NCBI GenBank assembly: GCA_007922195.1
Contig: ML682092.1
Coordinates: 286,424 to 350,423 of the forward strand
Length of the DNA: 64,000 bases
Origin: Podocnemis expansa
Taxonomy: Eukaryota > Chordata > Testudines > Podocnemididae
Reading direction: 5' to 3'
This document shows positions 45,101 to 55,629 of this stretch, piece after piece. Under the pieces are notes generated by a model that saw nothing but the letters and a program-made list of their open reading frames with translations, was not told where the DNA came from and searched no databases. The position numbers and the translations under genes were made by a program. Numbering within the stretch: the first letter of the stretch is position 1; the number at the start of each line of letters is the position of its first letter.

Positions 45101-45604
45101 ATTATATTTAACATCACTAGTAATAATGTCATCATGGGTGACAATGAAGGTTTCTTTTACTGAACATTTCAGTGAGGAAAAAATATGTCAATAGTTACTT
45201 CTAGGAATATATTTAGATGTTTGTATTATGGGAAAAAAATGATGTAAAGAAAAGCAAGCTATTCTTGTTTACAGGCCCTGTTTCAATAAAAAAAACTTTT
45301 TAAAATTTGAAAATGGGCATCTTTGTTTGTGCCCACATTTGCAACAGAGATTTCACAATAGTACCAAGTTATGCCAGGCCATCAGTTTGTTGCCTCCCAC
45401 CTTTGTCATCCTTTGGCCTAGGGGTAGTGAGTATGGCTGATGGCCTGTCATGGTTAACTGCCTCTGGACCAGGGGATGATAAAGGTGAGAGGTAGCCAGT
45501 TGTGACAGAGGTACCCCCATGTACCAGAGTTTGCTGTCCCTGAACCATAGAGAAATGTTAAAAATCCTGACAGGTCATTAACTCCCTCCCCCACCACACA
45601 CATC

Positions 45605-45780
45605 AAACTGCTAAGGCTTTCCCTGCAAGCCGAAATGCGATTTTGGCTAGCTGTGTCATTTGTGAGCACTGACTGGCGGAGGCAGGTCATGTGACACCAG
45701 TGAGTTTTGGGCTTTCTTCCTGATTCACTGCAAAAGCTTTCCCTGCAAACCAAAAGGTGATTTTTGGTTATCTGTGTGTA
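45605..45780 (+). repeat. 120-bp repeat units, detached piece
   Basis: GGCTTTCCCTGCAAGCCGAA and GTGAGCACTGACTGGCGGAG match the array at 50,955-51,600. The Harbinger element lies between the two groups. Confidence 0.65.
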
Positions 45781-46746
45781 AGGCAGGCTTAGCAGCTGTG
45801 CCTAATAGCTTCTAAAGGGGGGTGGGGGGGCAACTGATCTGCATGGATTTTCTATTTGCATGAGCACAAAGAGCCTATTACCATAGTCTCACTATGGGTG
45901 CAAGGCAACATGGGTAATGGCATTTGGGTTTATTTGATCACAAATCTGTCAAGATCTGTAATTCCACTGAAGAGAAACATGAAATACTGTCTTTTGTAAT
46001 ATGCTACTCTCTCTTGCTTGTTCATGCTCTGTTTAGGTGGGTTAAAGGATAAAAGCTACCATCAGCAAAAGAATATTAAAAGAGGTGCCACCTCCTCCTT
46101 CCAGCCTGGTGAAGTTAAGATGGGTGGGGGGTTTAGCATTAGCTCAGTCTAGAGCTATGCCTGAGGCCCTGCTTCACCCCACGGTTGAGGGATACATCTG
46201 GCTAGACTTCCTATGAAACCTTTCATTTTTTAATGGGAGAAGCTGTTTGCAGCTATCTAAGGTTTAAGAGCTGAAATCACTGAGAGGAAACCCTTCCCTC
46301 TGAGCTGAAATCACTGAAGATGAGCCAGCAATTGGTGGAGCCGAGTGTGAGGCTATGTCCACATGTAACCCATTATTTTGAAATAAAAGCATTATTTTGA
46401 AATAAACAGAATCAAAATAACCAAAAATCAAGTCGAAATAAGGGAAAAGCTGGAATCGAAATAGTGTGTCCAAACACAGGACTTGCTATTTTGCTTTAGG
46501 GGAAGGGCACCATGGGAGGTGTGGCAACACGGCCCCCTCACTAGGCCATGTTGCCAGCCAATCCTATAAAAGCTGGCACTGACCTCACTTCCCTGTCCAT
46601 TCTGGCTAGCAGTACACTGCGAGACACAGACATGGACTCTGCCCGCCTGCCTAGCTATTGCTGTGCAGTGAATAGACCCACTGCTTGCCTGCAGAGTGTT
46701 CTGCTGATGTGGGACACTGCTTGCAGACCCTGATGGTGCCCAGCCT

Positions 46747-47875
46747 GTGCCCCAGGCTATCATCCATCTGGGCTGCAGAACAGACCTAGTTCCCCTGCCC
46801 CCTTCTGTGCCTCGTCAGGTCTGGGCCCAGCAGACCGGCACAGTCTGGTGGGAGCAAGTAGTGCTCCGAACCTGGGGGGACAACCAGTGGCAGAGGAATT
46901 TCCGTATGACTAGGGCCAGTTTCAACCACCTTGTTGCAGAACTCGCCCCGCTCCTGTGCTGAAGGGACACTGCCATGAGACCAGCCATTCCTGTCAACAA
47001 AAGGGTGGCCATCACTCTGTGGAAGATGGCCACTACGGAATCATAGAGGGCCATGGTGCACCTCTTCGTTGTTGGCAGGTCCACCATCGGGAACGTCCTG
47101 ATACAGGTCACCAAGGCCATCAACAAGATCCTGCTGCAGCGCCTGGTCACTCAAGGGGAGCTGCAGGACACCGTAGAAGACATGGTCACCCCAGGATTTT
47201 CCAAATGTGCAGGGATACTGGATGCCATGAACGTCCCTGTGAGGGCCCCAGAGCACCGAGCTGCTGAGTACCGCAATAGGAAGGGGTACTACTCTGTCAT
47301 CATGCAGGCCCTTGTGGACCACTGGGGCATCTTCCAGAACTGTTATGTGGGCTGGCCAGGGAGGGCGCACGATGCTAGAGTCCTCCGAAACTCTGCCCTG
47401 TACCGGAACATGGAGGCGGGCACCTTCTTCCCCCCCTTAACATCAATTCGGGGGAGGAGAGGTGCCTGTCCTGATTGTCGCCAACGCAGCCTATCCCCTC
47501 CGCCCGTGGCTCATGCTCCCCTACGCAGGGCCCCTCAATCCTCACCAGCAGCTTTTCAATTGGTGTGTAAGCCGCTGCTGCCAGGTAGTCGAGCGGGCCT
47601 TTGGACGGCTGAAGGCACGCTGGAGGTGCCTCCTTACCCGCCTCCACCTTGGGGAGGAGATGACATTGGAGGTCATCAGCGTGTGCACAGCCCTGCAGAA
47701 TTTCTGTGAGCAGCGGGGCGAGACTGTTGCTGGCACCTGGGAGGCCGAGGCCCAGCTCATTGGGGTCCAATACAAGCAGCCCGCACCTGTGCCCCCATGG
47801 GAGCGGCCATCACAGAGGGCTGTCACAGTATGTGATGTGCTGACTAATACCTTTGCCACAGAGGAGGAACTCTGA
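46747..47875 (+). pseudogene. Harbinger transposase
   Basis: The frame reads RNFRMTRASFNHLV, then a TGA (46,960), VAITLWKMAT and a TAG (about 47,044), then VGRSTIGNVL. The catalytic domain follows: ILDAMNVPV (first Asp), RKGYYSVIMQALVDH, GWPGRAHDARVLRNS. Near 47,455 the frame shifts and continues ANAAYPLRPWLMLPY, then QVVERAFGRLKARWRCL with the expected Glu. In related transposases the AAYPL segment is preceded by Asp; here it is Asn. The frame ends at 47,875. With the Myb-like partner the protein would cut and paste the element; two stops, one shift and a changed residue make it inactive. Confidence 0.85.
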
Positions 47876-48121
47876 GGGCCAGGCCTGCCCTGCCCCATAC
47901 CACCCTCTCCCCCATTCTCCCACAGCCAGCCCCCACCCATCTAGACACACTGTTGAAACATACCCAATAAAAAAAACACTGATAACCACTAACATGAGTT
48001 TCAAATTATTTATTCAACAGACCATGGGGTTGGGGCTGGGAAGGGTTAGGGGAGGGCCTGCAACTTGGAGGGGGTGACTGGGGAAAGGTGTTGGGGAGTC
48101 TGGGTGGGAGGGGAGTTCCTA

Positions 48122-49935
48122 CACATGGCCTGTGGAGGGGTCTGGCAGGGGTTGTGTCCCACATCCCTGCCCACAGCCACCCTGGGTCTGGGGCCACCTC
48201 TGGGGAAGGCCAGCTAGAGGATCTCCTGCAGCAGCTGGAGGGGCCATGCGGTCCACCAGGTGATGGATGCTGCTGGCCAGGTCCTTGACCACGGTGATCA
48301 GGTGGTCACTGAGGCGCTCCATGGCCAACACCTGCAGCTTGAGTGCAGCGACCACGCAGTCATCCATGGTTGCCACCTGTTACAGCAGGCGGAGGGCGGC
48401 ATCCTGGCGCCCGGCTAGCTTTCTCTGCCAGGCCTGGATGGATGCCTCTGCCTGGTGGCCAAGCTCCTCCAAGCTCTCTAAGACTTCCCCGTGCGTCCGC
48501 TGGGCCCTCCTCCTCCTCAGTGGTCTGGGGGTGCCAGGTGGGCTCACTGGTGGTGCACGGTGGGCGGCTGGGTGACCTGCTGGAGGGAAGCACGAAACAC
48601 AGTTGGCTCCTGGTGTCTGCTGGCCTTGCCTGCATGCAGCCTGTCTGCAGTGCAGACCTCTGCCCTGACTGTCAGCAGGGATGTGGATCTGGGCCCTGTG
48701 GGACATTGTCCTGGAGTAGGGCTACCAGATACCAAAGCCTGGAAAGTAGGACAGGGAAGTACAAAAAGGACATTGGAGGACACATGGGAAAAAATGTAGT
48801 ATTAATGTAATATTCTTCAGTTTTTAGGGGGCCCTGGAACACTGTCCCTTATAAATAAGGTATTCTGGGATACTTTAACCCCTATATAAGTAAAAAGCCT
48901 GACAAAATCCTGTATTTTAAAATGGCTGCCAGACAGACAATGTGAAGATAAAAAGGAAGACACGAAGCTGAAGAGGACATGTCCTCCTTTTGCCTAACAT
49001 CTGGTAACCCTACCCTGGAGGTACACATGGCCTAGGGGTGCCCACAATGGTGAGCTGAACTCACCCAAGACTTGCTCTGGGCAGTCTCCCAAGGCCACTT
49101 GCAGTGGTGCAGCCTGCATACTCTCCAGCCCGTCCAAGATGCAGCTGCATCTTTGACAGCCATCCCCTGTGAACCAACCCCAGGCACGCAGTGGCCTGTG
49201 ACCCTGGTGCCACGTCTCTTGGGAACCCGTGCCCATGGGAGGGCCTCTGCACCCCCTAGTCCTGTGCCCTACCTGTCCCAGTGCTGTACCCCCTCGCTGC
49301 CCCTGACCTGGGCAGGCCCAGCCCCATGTGCTTCTGCGGGAGAGGAAGACTCACCCACAGGGGCTCCAGATGTCCGCCAGGATGTTCCTGCCTTGGACTC
49401 GGACTCCCCAGGGGCCAGGATGTCATGAGGCCCCTGCTCCTCCATGCTGGTCTCCGCCTCCTCCAGGACAGGGAAGAGGTCTAGGGTTCCTGGCACAGCC
49501 TCTCGTGCTGGTGGTGCTGTGGCAGAAGGCTAGCCGACATCCACAGATGCCTCAGAGTCGGTGTCCCCTCCCTCTGAGCCTGAGGATGTGCTCAGGCGCT
49601 GTTCTGAGTTGATGGCCCAAGCCAGCAGGCCACTGGGCTGAACCCCCAGGAAGGCATGGAGCTTGTCATAGAAAGGGCAAGTAGCAGTGCTACCTGCCCC
49701 CTGGAGCTCCTGTGCCTCCCTGGTGCGGGCATGGTCCTGCCTAAGGCCCTTGATTTTCGAGCACACCTGATCTGTGGTGCACTCATAGCCCTGGGCAGAC
49801 ACCTCTGCAGCTATATCTGCATATATATCCCGGCTCCGATGGCTGGTCCAGAACTGGGTAAGGATTTCTGCCCTGCTCCATATACTGAGGAGGCACTGGA
49901 CCTCCTCAGTAGTCCATACGGGGGCACGGCCTCAC
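48122..49935 (-). pseudogene. Harbinger Myb/SANT-like protein, interrupted
   Basis: From about 49,930 downward the minus strand reads APVWTTEEVQCLLSIW, then SHRSRDIYADIAAEV and QVCSKIKGLRQ, the three-helix Myb/SANT-like pattern with spaced Trp residues. A TGA lies just upstream of this block. An acidic Ser/Asp/Glu segment follows (DTDSEASVDVG near 49,535). The C-terminal part appears at 48,450-48,120 (KLAGRQDAALRLL, then a stop and VATMDDCVVAALKLQVLAM). A hAT MITE at 48,717-49,012 and frame changes split the gene. The protein would bind the element ends and help import the transposase; this role is known for the family. Confidence 0.7.
48717..49012 (+). mobile_element. hAT-type MITE 3, inside Harbinger element
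   Basis: Ends TAGGGCTACCAGAT and ATCTGGTAACCCTA. Flanks are TCCTGGAG (48,709-48,716) and CCCTGGAG (49,013-49,020), an 8-bp duplication with one mismatch. It is collinear with 5,063-5,351. Confidence 0.85.
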
Positions 49936-50869
49936 CCCTTAGGACCAGCCGAGCCACGTGCTGCCATGCCTGATCTGGGCTGTCAGCATGCTGGCAGGCA
50001 CAGGCGTGGGACAGCATTTCCTCCTTCCTGCAGGTGCTGTGCACCCTGGGAGGAAAGTCAGGCCCGTTATTTCAAAACAAGGGTTGTTTTGAAATAACGT
50101 GTCCCCATGGCGTTATTTTGAAACAACCACCATTTTGAAACAAAAGCGGTTTAAGCTGTTTCGAAACAACGACTCTTATTTCAAAATGATGAGCTCCATC
50201 ATTTCGAAATAAGAAAACGTCGTGTGGACTAAAATTTTTTTTTATTTTTTATTTTGAATTAACCAGAGTTATTTTGAAATAAAAAAAAAAAAAAAAGACA
50301 TATGGACATACCCTGAGTGACCAGTGGGCAGAGCTGGCAGACAGTGGGAGGAGCCAGTGGTTGATGACTGCAGAGTGTGAGTGACCAGTGGGCAAAGCTG
50401 GTGGACAGAGGGCAGAGCCAGAGGCTCGTGGGAGTGGACTGCATCAGTGACCAATGGGTAGCACCAGCTGACAGCTAGCATGAAAGACATTCCCTACAAA
50501 CCCTGGGGTTTGTTGGGAACCTGGTTCTGCACCGATTCCCCAGATCAGTGCTGGTTTGCTACTGAGTTTGTGTTCTGTTGTATGGGATTATGTTGGGAAC
50601 CTTGTTCTGCACTGATTCTCCAGGTCAGTGTTGATTTCTGTTATTGGGTTTTTACATTCTGTTTTACTATTATTAAAAAGTTCTGTATACCACATTCAGA
50701 CTCAAGCTTGTGAGTTGGGAAGCCTTACCCTTTTGGGGGGCCCAGGGAAGAGTGCATGATTTCCAAGGAGACTGGGTGGGAGCTTGAGCCAGTTGGTGCT
50801 GTAACATTACTTGGAAACCCCTAGATATCGAACATGGCCCTTGTTCTGCGAGCTCACCCTGGCAGAAGC

Positions 50870-50960
50870 CTTCTGACTAAGTTGGATTTTCTCCCATGAA
50901 AGCTCATGCAATAAATAAATCTGGTAGTCTAAGTGCCTCAGGATTCCTTGTTCATTATTT
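50870..50960 (+). repeat. Single copy of the 14,283 family
   Basis: CTGACTA, a stem around GGATTTTCTCC, then ATGAAAGCTCATGCAATAAA and a tail like 28,250-28,290. Confidence 0.65.
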
Positions 50961-51600
50961 TAGTAATCTGTGCCATTTGTGAGCGCTGAGTTGTGGAGGG
51001 AAGTAATTTGAACCCATTAAGTGTGGGACTTTCTTACTGAGTTCCTGTTTAGACTTTCCCTACAACCCAAAAGGTGATCTTGGCTGTCTGTGCCTTTTTT
51101 GATTGCTGAGAGGGGGAGGCAGGTGACATTACAACATTGACACCAGTGAGGTTTAGGCTTACTGAGTGTCTGCTAAGGCTTTCACTGCAAGCAGAAATAT
51201 TTCAGCTATCTGTGCCCTTTGTGAGTGCTGAGTGGTACATGGATGTCACATGACCCTAATGAGGGAGGGCTTTCTTCCTGATTTACTGCAAAGACTTTCC
51301 CTGCTAGCTGAAAGGGGATTTTGACTATCTGTGCTGTTTATTAGTGCTGAGGGGTGGAGGCAGGTTATGTGGTGCTGTTAAGGGTTGGGTTTCTTACTTA
51401 GTGACTGCTAAAGTTTCTTTCCAGCCAACTGGCGATTTTAGCAGTCTGTGCTGCTTGTGAGCTCTGAGTTGTGGAGGCAAGTTACATGACAACATTAAGG
51501 ATAGGGCTTGCTTACTGAGTGACTGTTAAGGCTTTCCCTGCAAACTGAAAAATGATTACAGCTATCTGTGCCATTTTAGAGTGCTGAGGTCCAATATTGT
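50955..51600 (+). repeat. 120-bp tandem array, about five to six units
   Basis: CTGTGC of the motif CTGTGCCATTTGTGAGTGCTG starts at 50,968, 51,088, 51,210, 51,329, 51,446 and 51,566, spacings 117-122 bp. Each unit also has a GCTTTCCCTGCAAGC-like part. Units are diverged, so the array is old. Confidence 0.8.
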
Positions 51601-52200
51601 ACCTAAAAGTGCACAGCTAAACAGCAGAAGTGTGAAGAGATTATGGCTTCCAGTCAGACTAATTTCAGTTTACCCTCAGCCCCAAGTAAAGAAGAACTGA
51701 ATTGCTGCAGCCAGAATTCCCTAGAGTCCTCTTGGTGCCAACCTGGAGAACTTCCCAAGGCACTCTCACGTGGGGGCCTCTGGTTCTGCCATTTGCTCTT
51801 TGGTGCCCAGAGCCTTAAGGGCTGAATTCAGATATGACAGGTAGTGTAAGGCAGCCTCCTTTCAGCAGGGCTGGCTCAATGGGTAATGGCAACCCAAGTG
51901 CCAACTCTGTACCTGTAGGGGCAGGAGGGACACAGTGCTAGGCCAGCAGTCACATGATGGTGAAGCCAGGCTGGGGCCCTTAAACTCTGAATCTGCTCCA
52001 GTGGGGGCAGAAAGGGTGGGGTTGGGTGGTGGTCACATGGCAGTGGCCCCAAGCTTCAGTGTCCCAAGCTGTTTCCACATTTGCTCCTCCCTTAAGCCAT
52101 CCCTGCCTTCCAGTACTTAGACTGGGCCCAGCAGAACAGCCTGATGGCACTATAGCTAGGGCCACACTGAGGCTGCAATGACCTTGAGGGTTCATTAAAG
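51601..52200. other. No gene recognised
   Basis: Non-coding DNA. Confidence 0.4.
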
Positions 52201-52204
52201 ACCA

Positions 52205-52420
52205 TGCTACTGAATGAGTCACCACTTCAGTGCAAGGATGCTTGCCTGCCACAGGGGAGGCCTGGGTTTGATTTCCAGCCAACACACACAGAGGCTGTAG
52301 TGCTGAGGGGTGGTGAGTGGGGTGGCTGGCTGTTGCCTGCTGTGCTGTGGGCAGTTGCCTTAGGATCCCCCAGACCCTGGGGGGCTACTAAAAAAAACAA
52401 AAACAAAAACACAACAACTC
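52205..52420 (+). repeat. tRNA-Gly-like SINE or pseudogene
   Basis: TTCAGTGCAAGGATGCTTGCC, GCCACAGGGGAGGCCTGGG and TTTGATTTCCAGCC follow tRNA-Gly(GCC) in order and spacing, with substitutions in all arms. About 100 bp of body and an A-rich tail (AAAAAAAACAAAAACAAAAA) follow, so it is a SINE-like retroposon, not a working tRNA. Confidence 0.65.
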
Positions 52421-52424
52421 TGCA

Positions 52425-52545
52425 ACTAGTGTAGTGGCTAGCATGCCTGCTTCACAAGCAGAAGGTCCTAGGTTCAAACCCCAGGGAGTTGGACTAGATG
52501 ATCTCATGAAGTCCCTTCCAACCCTATGATTCTATTCTAATAGAA
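52425..52545 (+). repeat. tRNA-Val-like SINE, second copy
   Basis: TGTAGTGGCTAGCATGCC, the anticodon-like arm GCTTCACAAGC, box B-like GGTTCAAACCC (52,470-52,480), then GTTGGACTAGATGATCTCA and AGTCCCTTCCAACCCTATGA. It has the same build as 43,811-43,925. Confidence 0.75.
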
Positions 52546-52681
52546 CTTTAATCATACAGACAACTATCCAGGTGTGCACCTAGGAGCAGCCATGTTAGAT
52601 CTTCTCTAGGGCACATCTCCAAATTTACACAGACACTGGCCCATGCAAGGGAGCGTCAAGCATATTGCTACATCTCCCCCC
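52546..52681 (-). repeat. Gypsy-type 3' LTR start and polypurine tract
   Basis: On the minus strand GGGGGAGA (52,681-52,674) is followed by TGTAGCAATATGC, a polypurine tract next to a TG-starting LTR. The LTR is cut by the SINE after about 125 bp. Confidence 0.55.
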
Positions 52682-52689
52682 AGAAAACA

Positions 52690-53950
52690 AGTATTTAGAT
52701 ACATATAAAAGCTAGCTAATGATGCATGCACTAACATCTAAAAAACATGCAAGAAAAAAAACCAACCAAACAAAAAAAAACAAACAACCAAACACACCAC
52801 AGTCTATTAACCCAGGATCTGAACTACCTAGAGAGGAGAACTTCCTAGCACATCACTCTCAAGTGAGTTTTTACCACCCACTTCCCTCATGTATCCTAAC
52901 AAGTCTCTATGAGTCTTTCTGGACATTTAATGACTTGACTAGATCTTCTCAGTACTGGTCCTTCATTCAGGCCTGAGTTCTCTTGGTGCCTGAGAGTTTC
53001 ATTACCATGCATTGAAGATATCAGATCAGTCAGGGGAGGCATGTCACAATCTATCCCAACTTCTACAGTGTTGGAACTCTCCAGAATAAGTCTGTCGGTT
53101 ACATCAAAATGTGGCCCCTTGATCTGTGTGGACTACATAAGACCATGGATTAAAGCGTTTTTTTTTTTTTAAATGGTAACTTTTGGACCCAAGTATTAGT
53201 GTGACTGAGGAATCATTCCTCTATCACTTGGGTTAAGGGATGGAAGATCACAAGCCCTTCTGTCAAAATAATATTTCTGTTTCCACTTCTGATTGTCTTT
53301 CATCTTCCAAATGATAACTTACTGCAATCTCAGAACAATGCTATCAGTAATAGGTAAATTAGATCTGATTCTTCTTCCCATTAACTGCTGAGTTGGAGAA
53401 GAGCTATTCTCCAGGGGTGTGGATCAGTAGACCAGCAATGCTGTATACCAATCACCTCCACTTTCAGAAGTCTTTTCCATCAGGTTCTTTACTGTCCATA
53501 TAGACCTTTCCACCAGTCCATTTGATTAAGGGTAATTTGAACTGGAGGTCCAAATCCCAGTCTGAAGCAAACTGCCTGAATTCTGCACTTGAAAGTTGTG
53601 GCCCATCGTCGCTAAAGACCTCATCAGGAATTCCATGCCTGGAGAAAAATTCCTTTCATGCTAGTGATCACTGAACTACTATTAGTACTGTGCAGTGTAC
53701 AAGTTTCTGGATATAAAGAGTAATAATCAGTGACTATTAAGTAATCCTTTGAATGCCAGGTAAATAAATCCACACCTACCTTCTCATAAGGCCTCTGGGG
53801 AACAGGATGGGGTCTCAGTGTCTCTGCCTGTTGGCATGGCTTGTATTTCAAGCATGAAAAGTGGTCATCCCCCCCCCCCCCCAAATGGTGATGGTGTGAT
53901 TGATCTACAGCCAATACATGACCTCTCATGCTTGTTCTTTGCACTTCTCA
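52690..53950 (-). pseudogene. Gypsy-like integrase, decayed
   Basis: The frame 53,944-53,624 includes SCLKYKPCQQ, VGVDLFTW (first catalytic Asp), KDYLIVTDYYS and a frame break. After it come FSDDGPQLSSAEFRQF (second Asp) and, further on, a basic C terminus ending CPERLIETC near 52,905. The order is zinc-binding remnant, catalytic core, C-terminal tail, as in Ty3/gypsy integrases. The expected Glu region near 53,480 is corrupted. The polypurine tract and LTR follow directly. The enzyme would insert element cDNA; this copy is broken. Confidence 0.75.
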
Positions 53951-54549
53951 ATTCTTAAGTGACCTTCATAGATCTGCTGTAGCATTTCTTTTCAGCGGCT
54001 GTATGGAATTACAACCTTACCACCCTTGGGAAGGAGGAAACTAAAAACCCAGCACACCCCATCTACCAGTCAGTTCATGCCTGCAGTTCCAATAGTCTTA
54101 TACTTGAAGAGCAACTGCTTATTTCAGGCCATCCTTTGGAAATACTTAAAGAAGTGATAATTAATGATTCATCTTTCTCTGTCTCTTCTGCATTGGAGTC
54201 TCCTGTCAGTTATGGGATTTGCTCTCACAATCATATCCACATAGGCTTGCACTTCTGTTTCCAGTGTCTTCTCAGGTTCCATGGGTGCTACTGCTCTGAA
54301 AGTGCATCTGCTGTGAACATAAATTTGCCTGGTGTGTAGGTCACCAATAAGTTGTATTTCTGCAATTTGATCATCATTCTTTGAATCCTTAATGTACAGT
54401 CATTTAGTGGTTTGTTAAATAATGCAATCAAGGGGTTGTGATCTGTTTCAACTTCCACACTGTTCATAAATATACTGACAATCTCTCACAGGCAAACAAG
54501 ATTCCTAAAAGCTCCCCCTCTATGTGCACATATCTAGTCTCTGCATCAG

Positions 54550-55080
54550 TTACTGATTTGGATGCATGTGCACAGGTTGCAAGCTATCTTCATGGTTTTG
54601 TAAAATCATTGCACCCAACCCAGACTGTGATGCAGCCACTGAAATTTTAATAGGCTTCTCTGCAGCATAAAATTTCGATACTGGTTCCTGTATCAAGTCT
54701 TGTTTTAAACTCTTTGATTCCTCCTGTGCAGCATCCTTGCACCATTCATTTGTGTCCTGTAGGAGTTGTCTCATGGGGCTGCCTTGGCAGAAAGATTGGG
54801 TATGACTTTTTAAAGAAAGTTAACCATACCCAGGAACCGTTGGATATTTGTCTTTGACTTGGGATGTGGCATCATTTCAGTGACTGAAATCTTCCTCTTA
54901 TTCAGTTTTACGCCTTCGTGGGAGACAATGTTCCCTATTAAAAAAAAAAAAGTCAGTTCTAACTAACGCATTTGTTCTTATTTAGTTTGAGGTTTGTGGC
55001 TCTAGTTGCATCCAACACTTGCCAAAGCTGACAATCATGCTCCTCTTTTATAGAGCCCCAGATATTATCCATGGAGGTGT
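54550..55080 (-). pseudogene. Gypsy-like RT end and RNase H start
   Basis: The minus strand at 55,075-54,960 reads MDNIWGSIKEEHD and LRATNLKLN-like sequence, corresponding to the segment after the RT active site. Then come EGVKLNKRKISVTEM and FLGMVNFL, the RT thumb/connection. The RNase H start follows at 54,774-54,550 (VSKFYAAEKPIKISVAASQSG), where the expected Asp of the first RNase H motif reads Ala. The other half of RT lies at 61,640-62,274, beyond a 6.5-kb insert. Confidence 0.75.
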
Positions 55081-55084
55081 CTGT

Positions 55085-55260
55085 CCCAGGGTGCACAGAT
55101 GTGCACATTGTGTTATGATCTACATGATTTTCCTGTTAACTTATACACTGGAATTGTATGCTTTGCTGCCAATTACACCATGCAGTGTTTCTTTAGGGAT
55201 GCTAATAACCTATTCTACATGATTTCTATGATATGTTTCTTACACCTTCATATGTAGGAA
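55085..55260 (+). repeat. 180-bp dispersed repeat, copy next to DIRS copy D
   Basis: TTATGATCTACATGATTTTC and CTAATAACCTATTCTACATG match 2,370-2,490. It ends at the DIRS terminal repeat, as copy 1 does. Confidence 0.75.
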
Positions 55261-55274
55261 CAGCCATATAACAG

Positions 55275-55610
55275 TGGGTTAGTTACCAGTAACTGTCCTT
55301 CTTTGAGATGGGCTGCTCCCATACATTCAGTTACAGGTGTCTACATGCCGTGGAGCATGGTAGCTTGGAGAGTCTTGGCTGTGTGCCCTGACTTTACAGG
55401 CTAAGGCTAAACACCCCCTCTGTGCCATGACCACAGCTATATAGGTGATTGTGATCCTGACCCTCACAGTCCCTTATCTTCACCAACTCTGTTAGTGAGG
55501 ATGGTGGGAGGGGTCTGAATGTACGTGAGCAGCCCATCTTGAAGTAGGACAGTTACTGTTAAGTAACCCACACTGTTCACATCATTCAGTTACAGGTGAC
55601 TGCTAGCCAT
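55275..55610 (-). repeat. DIRS copy D 3' ITR and internal complementary region
   Basis: GGTTAGTTACCAGTAACTGTC, TTTGAGATGGGCTGCTCCC and TTCAGTTACAGGTGTCTACA open the block. AGCAGCCCATCTTGAAG and GTTACTGTTAAGTAACCC follow at 55,529-55,568. It parallels 2,531-2,895. Confidence 0.8.
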
Positions 55611-55629
55611 ACCCAAAGACTAACTCCTC

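Larger units (their letters stand above)
46351..50313 (+). mobile_element. PIF/Harbinger transposon, inactive
   Basis: Ends are GGCTATGTCCACATG and, inverted, GGGTATGTCCATATG. Each end is flanked by TGA (46,348-46,350 and 50,314-50,316), a 3-bp target duplication as expected for Harbinger. Subterminal regions are rich in TTTCGAAATAA-like motifs. It carries a transposase on the plus strand and a Myb/SANT-like gene on the minus strand, the two-gene plan of the family. A hAT MITE (48,717-49,012) is inserted within. Confidence 0.85.

Noticed and set aside
52205..52545. Functional tRNA genes for Gly and Val
   Set aside because: Arms carry mismatches, no Pol III terminator in the right place, and SINE bodies and tails follow.
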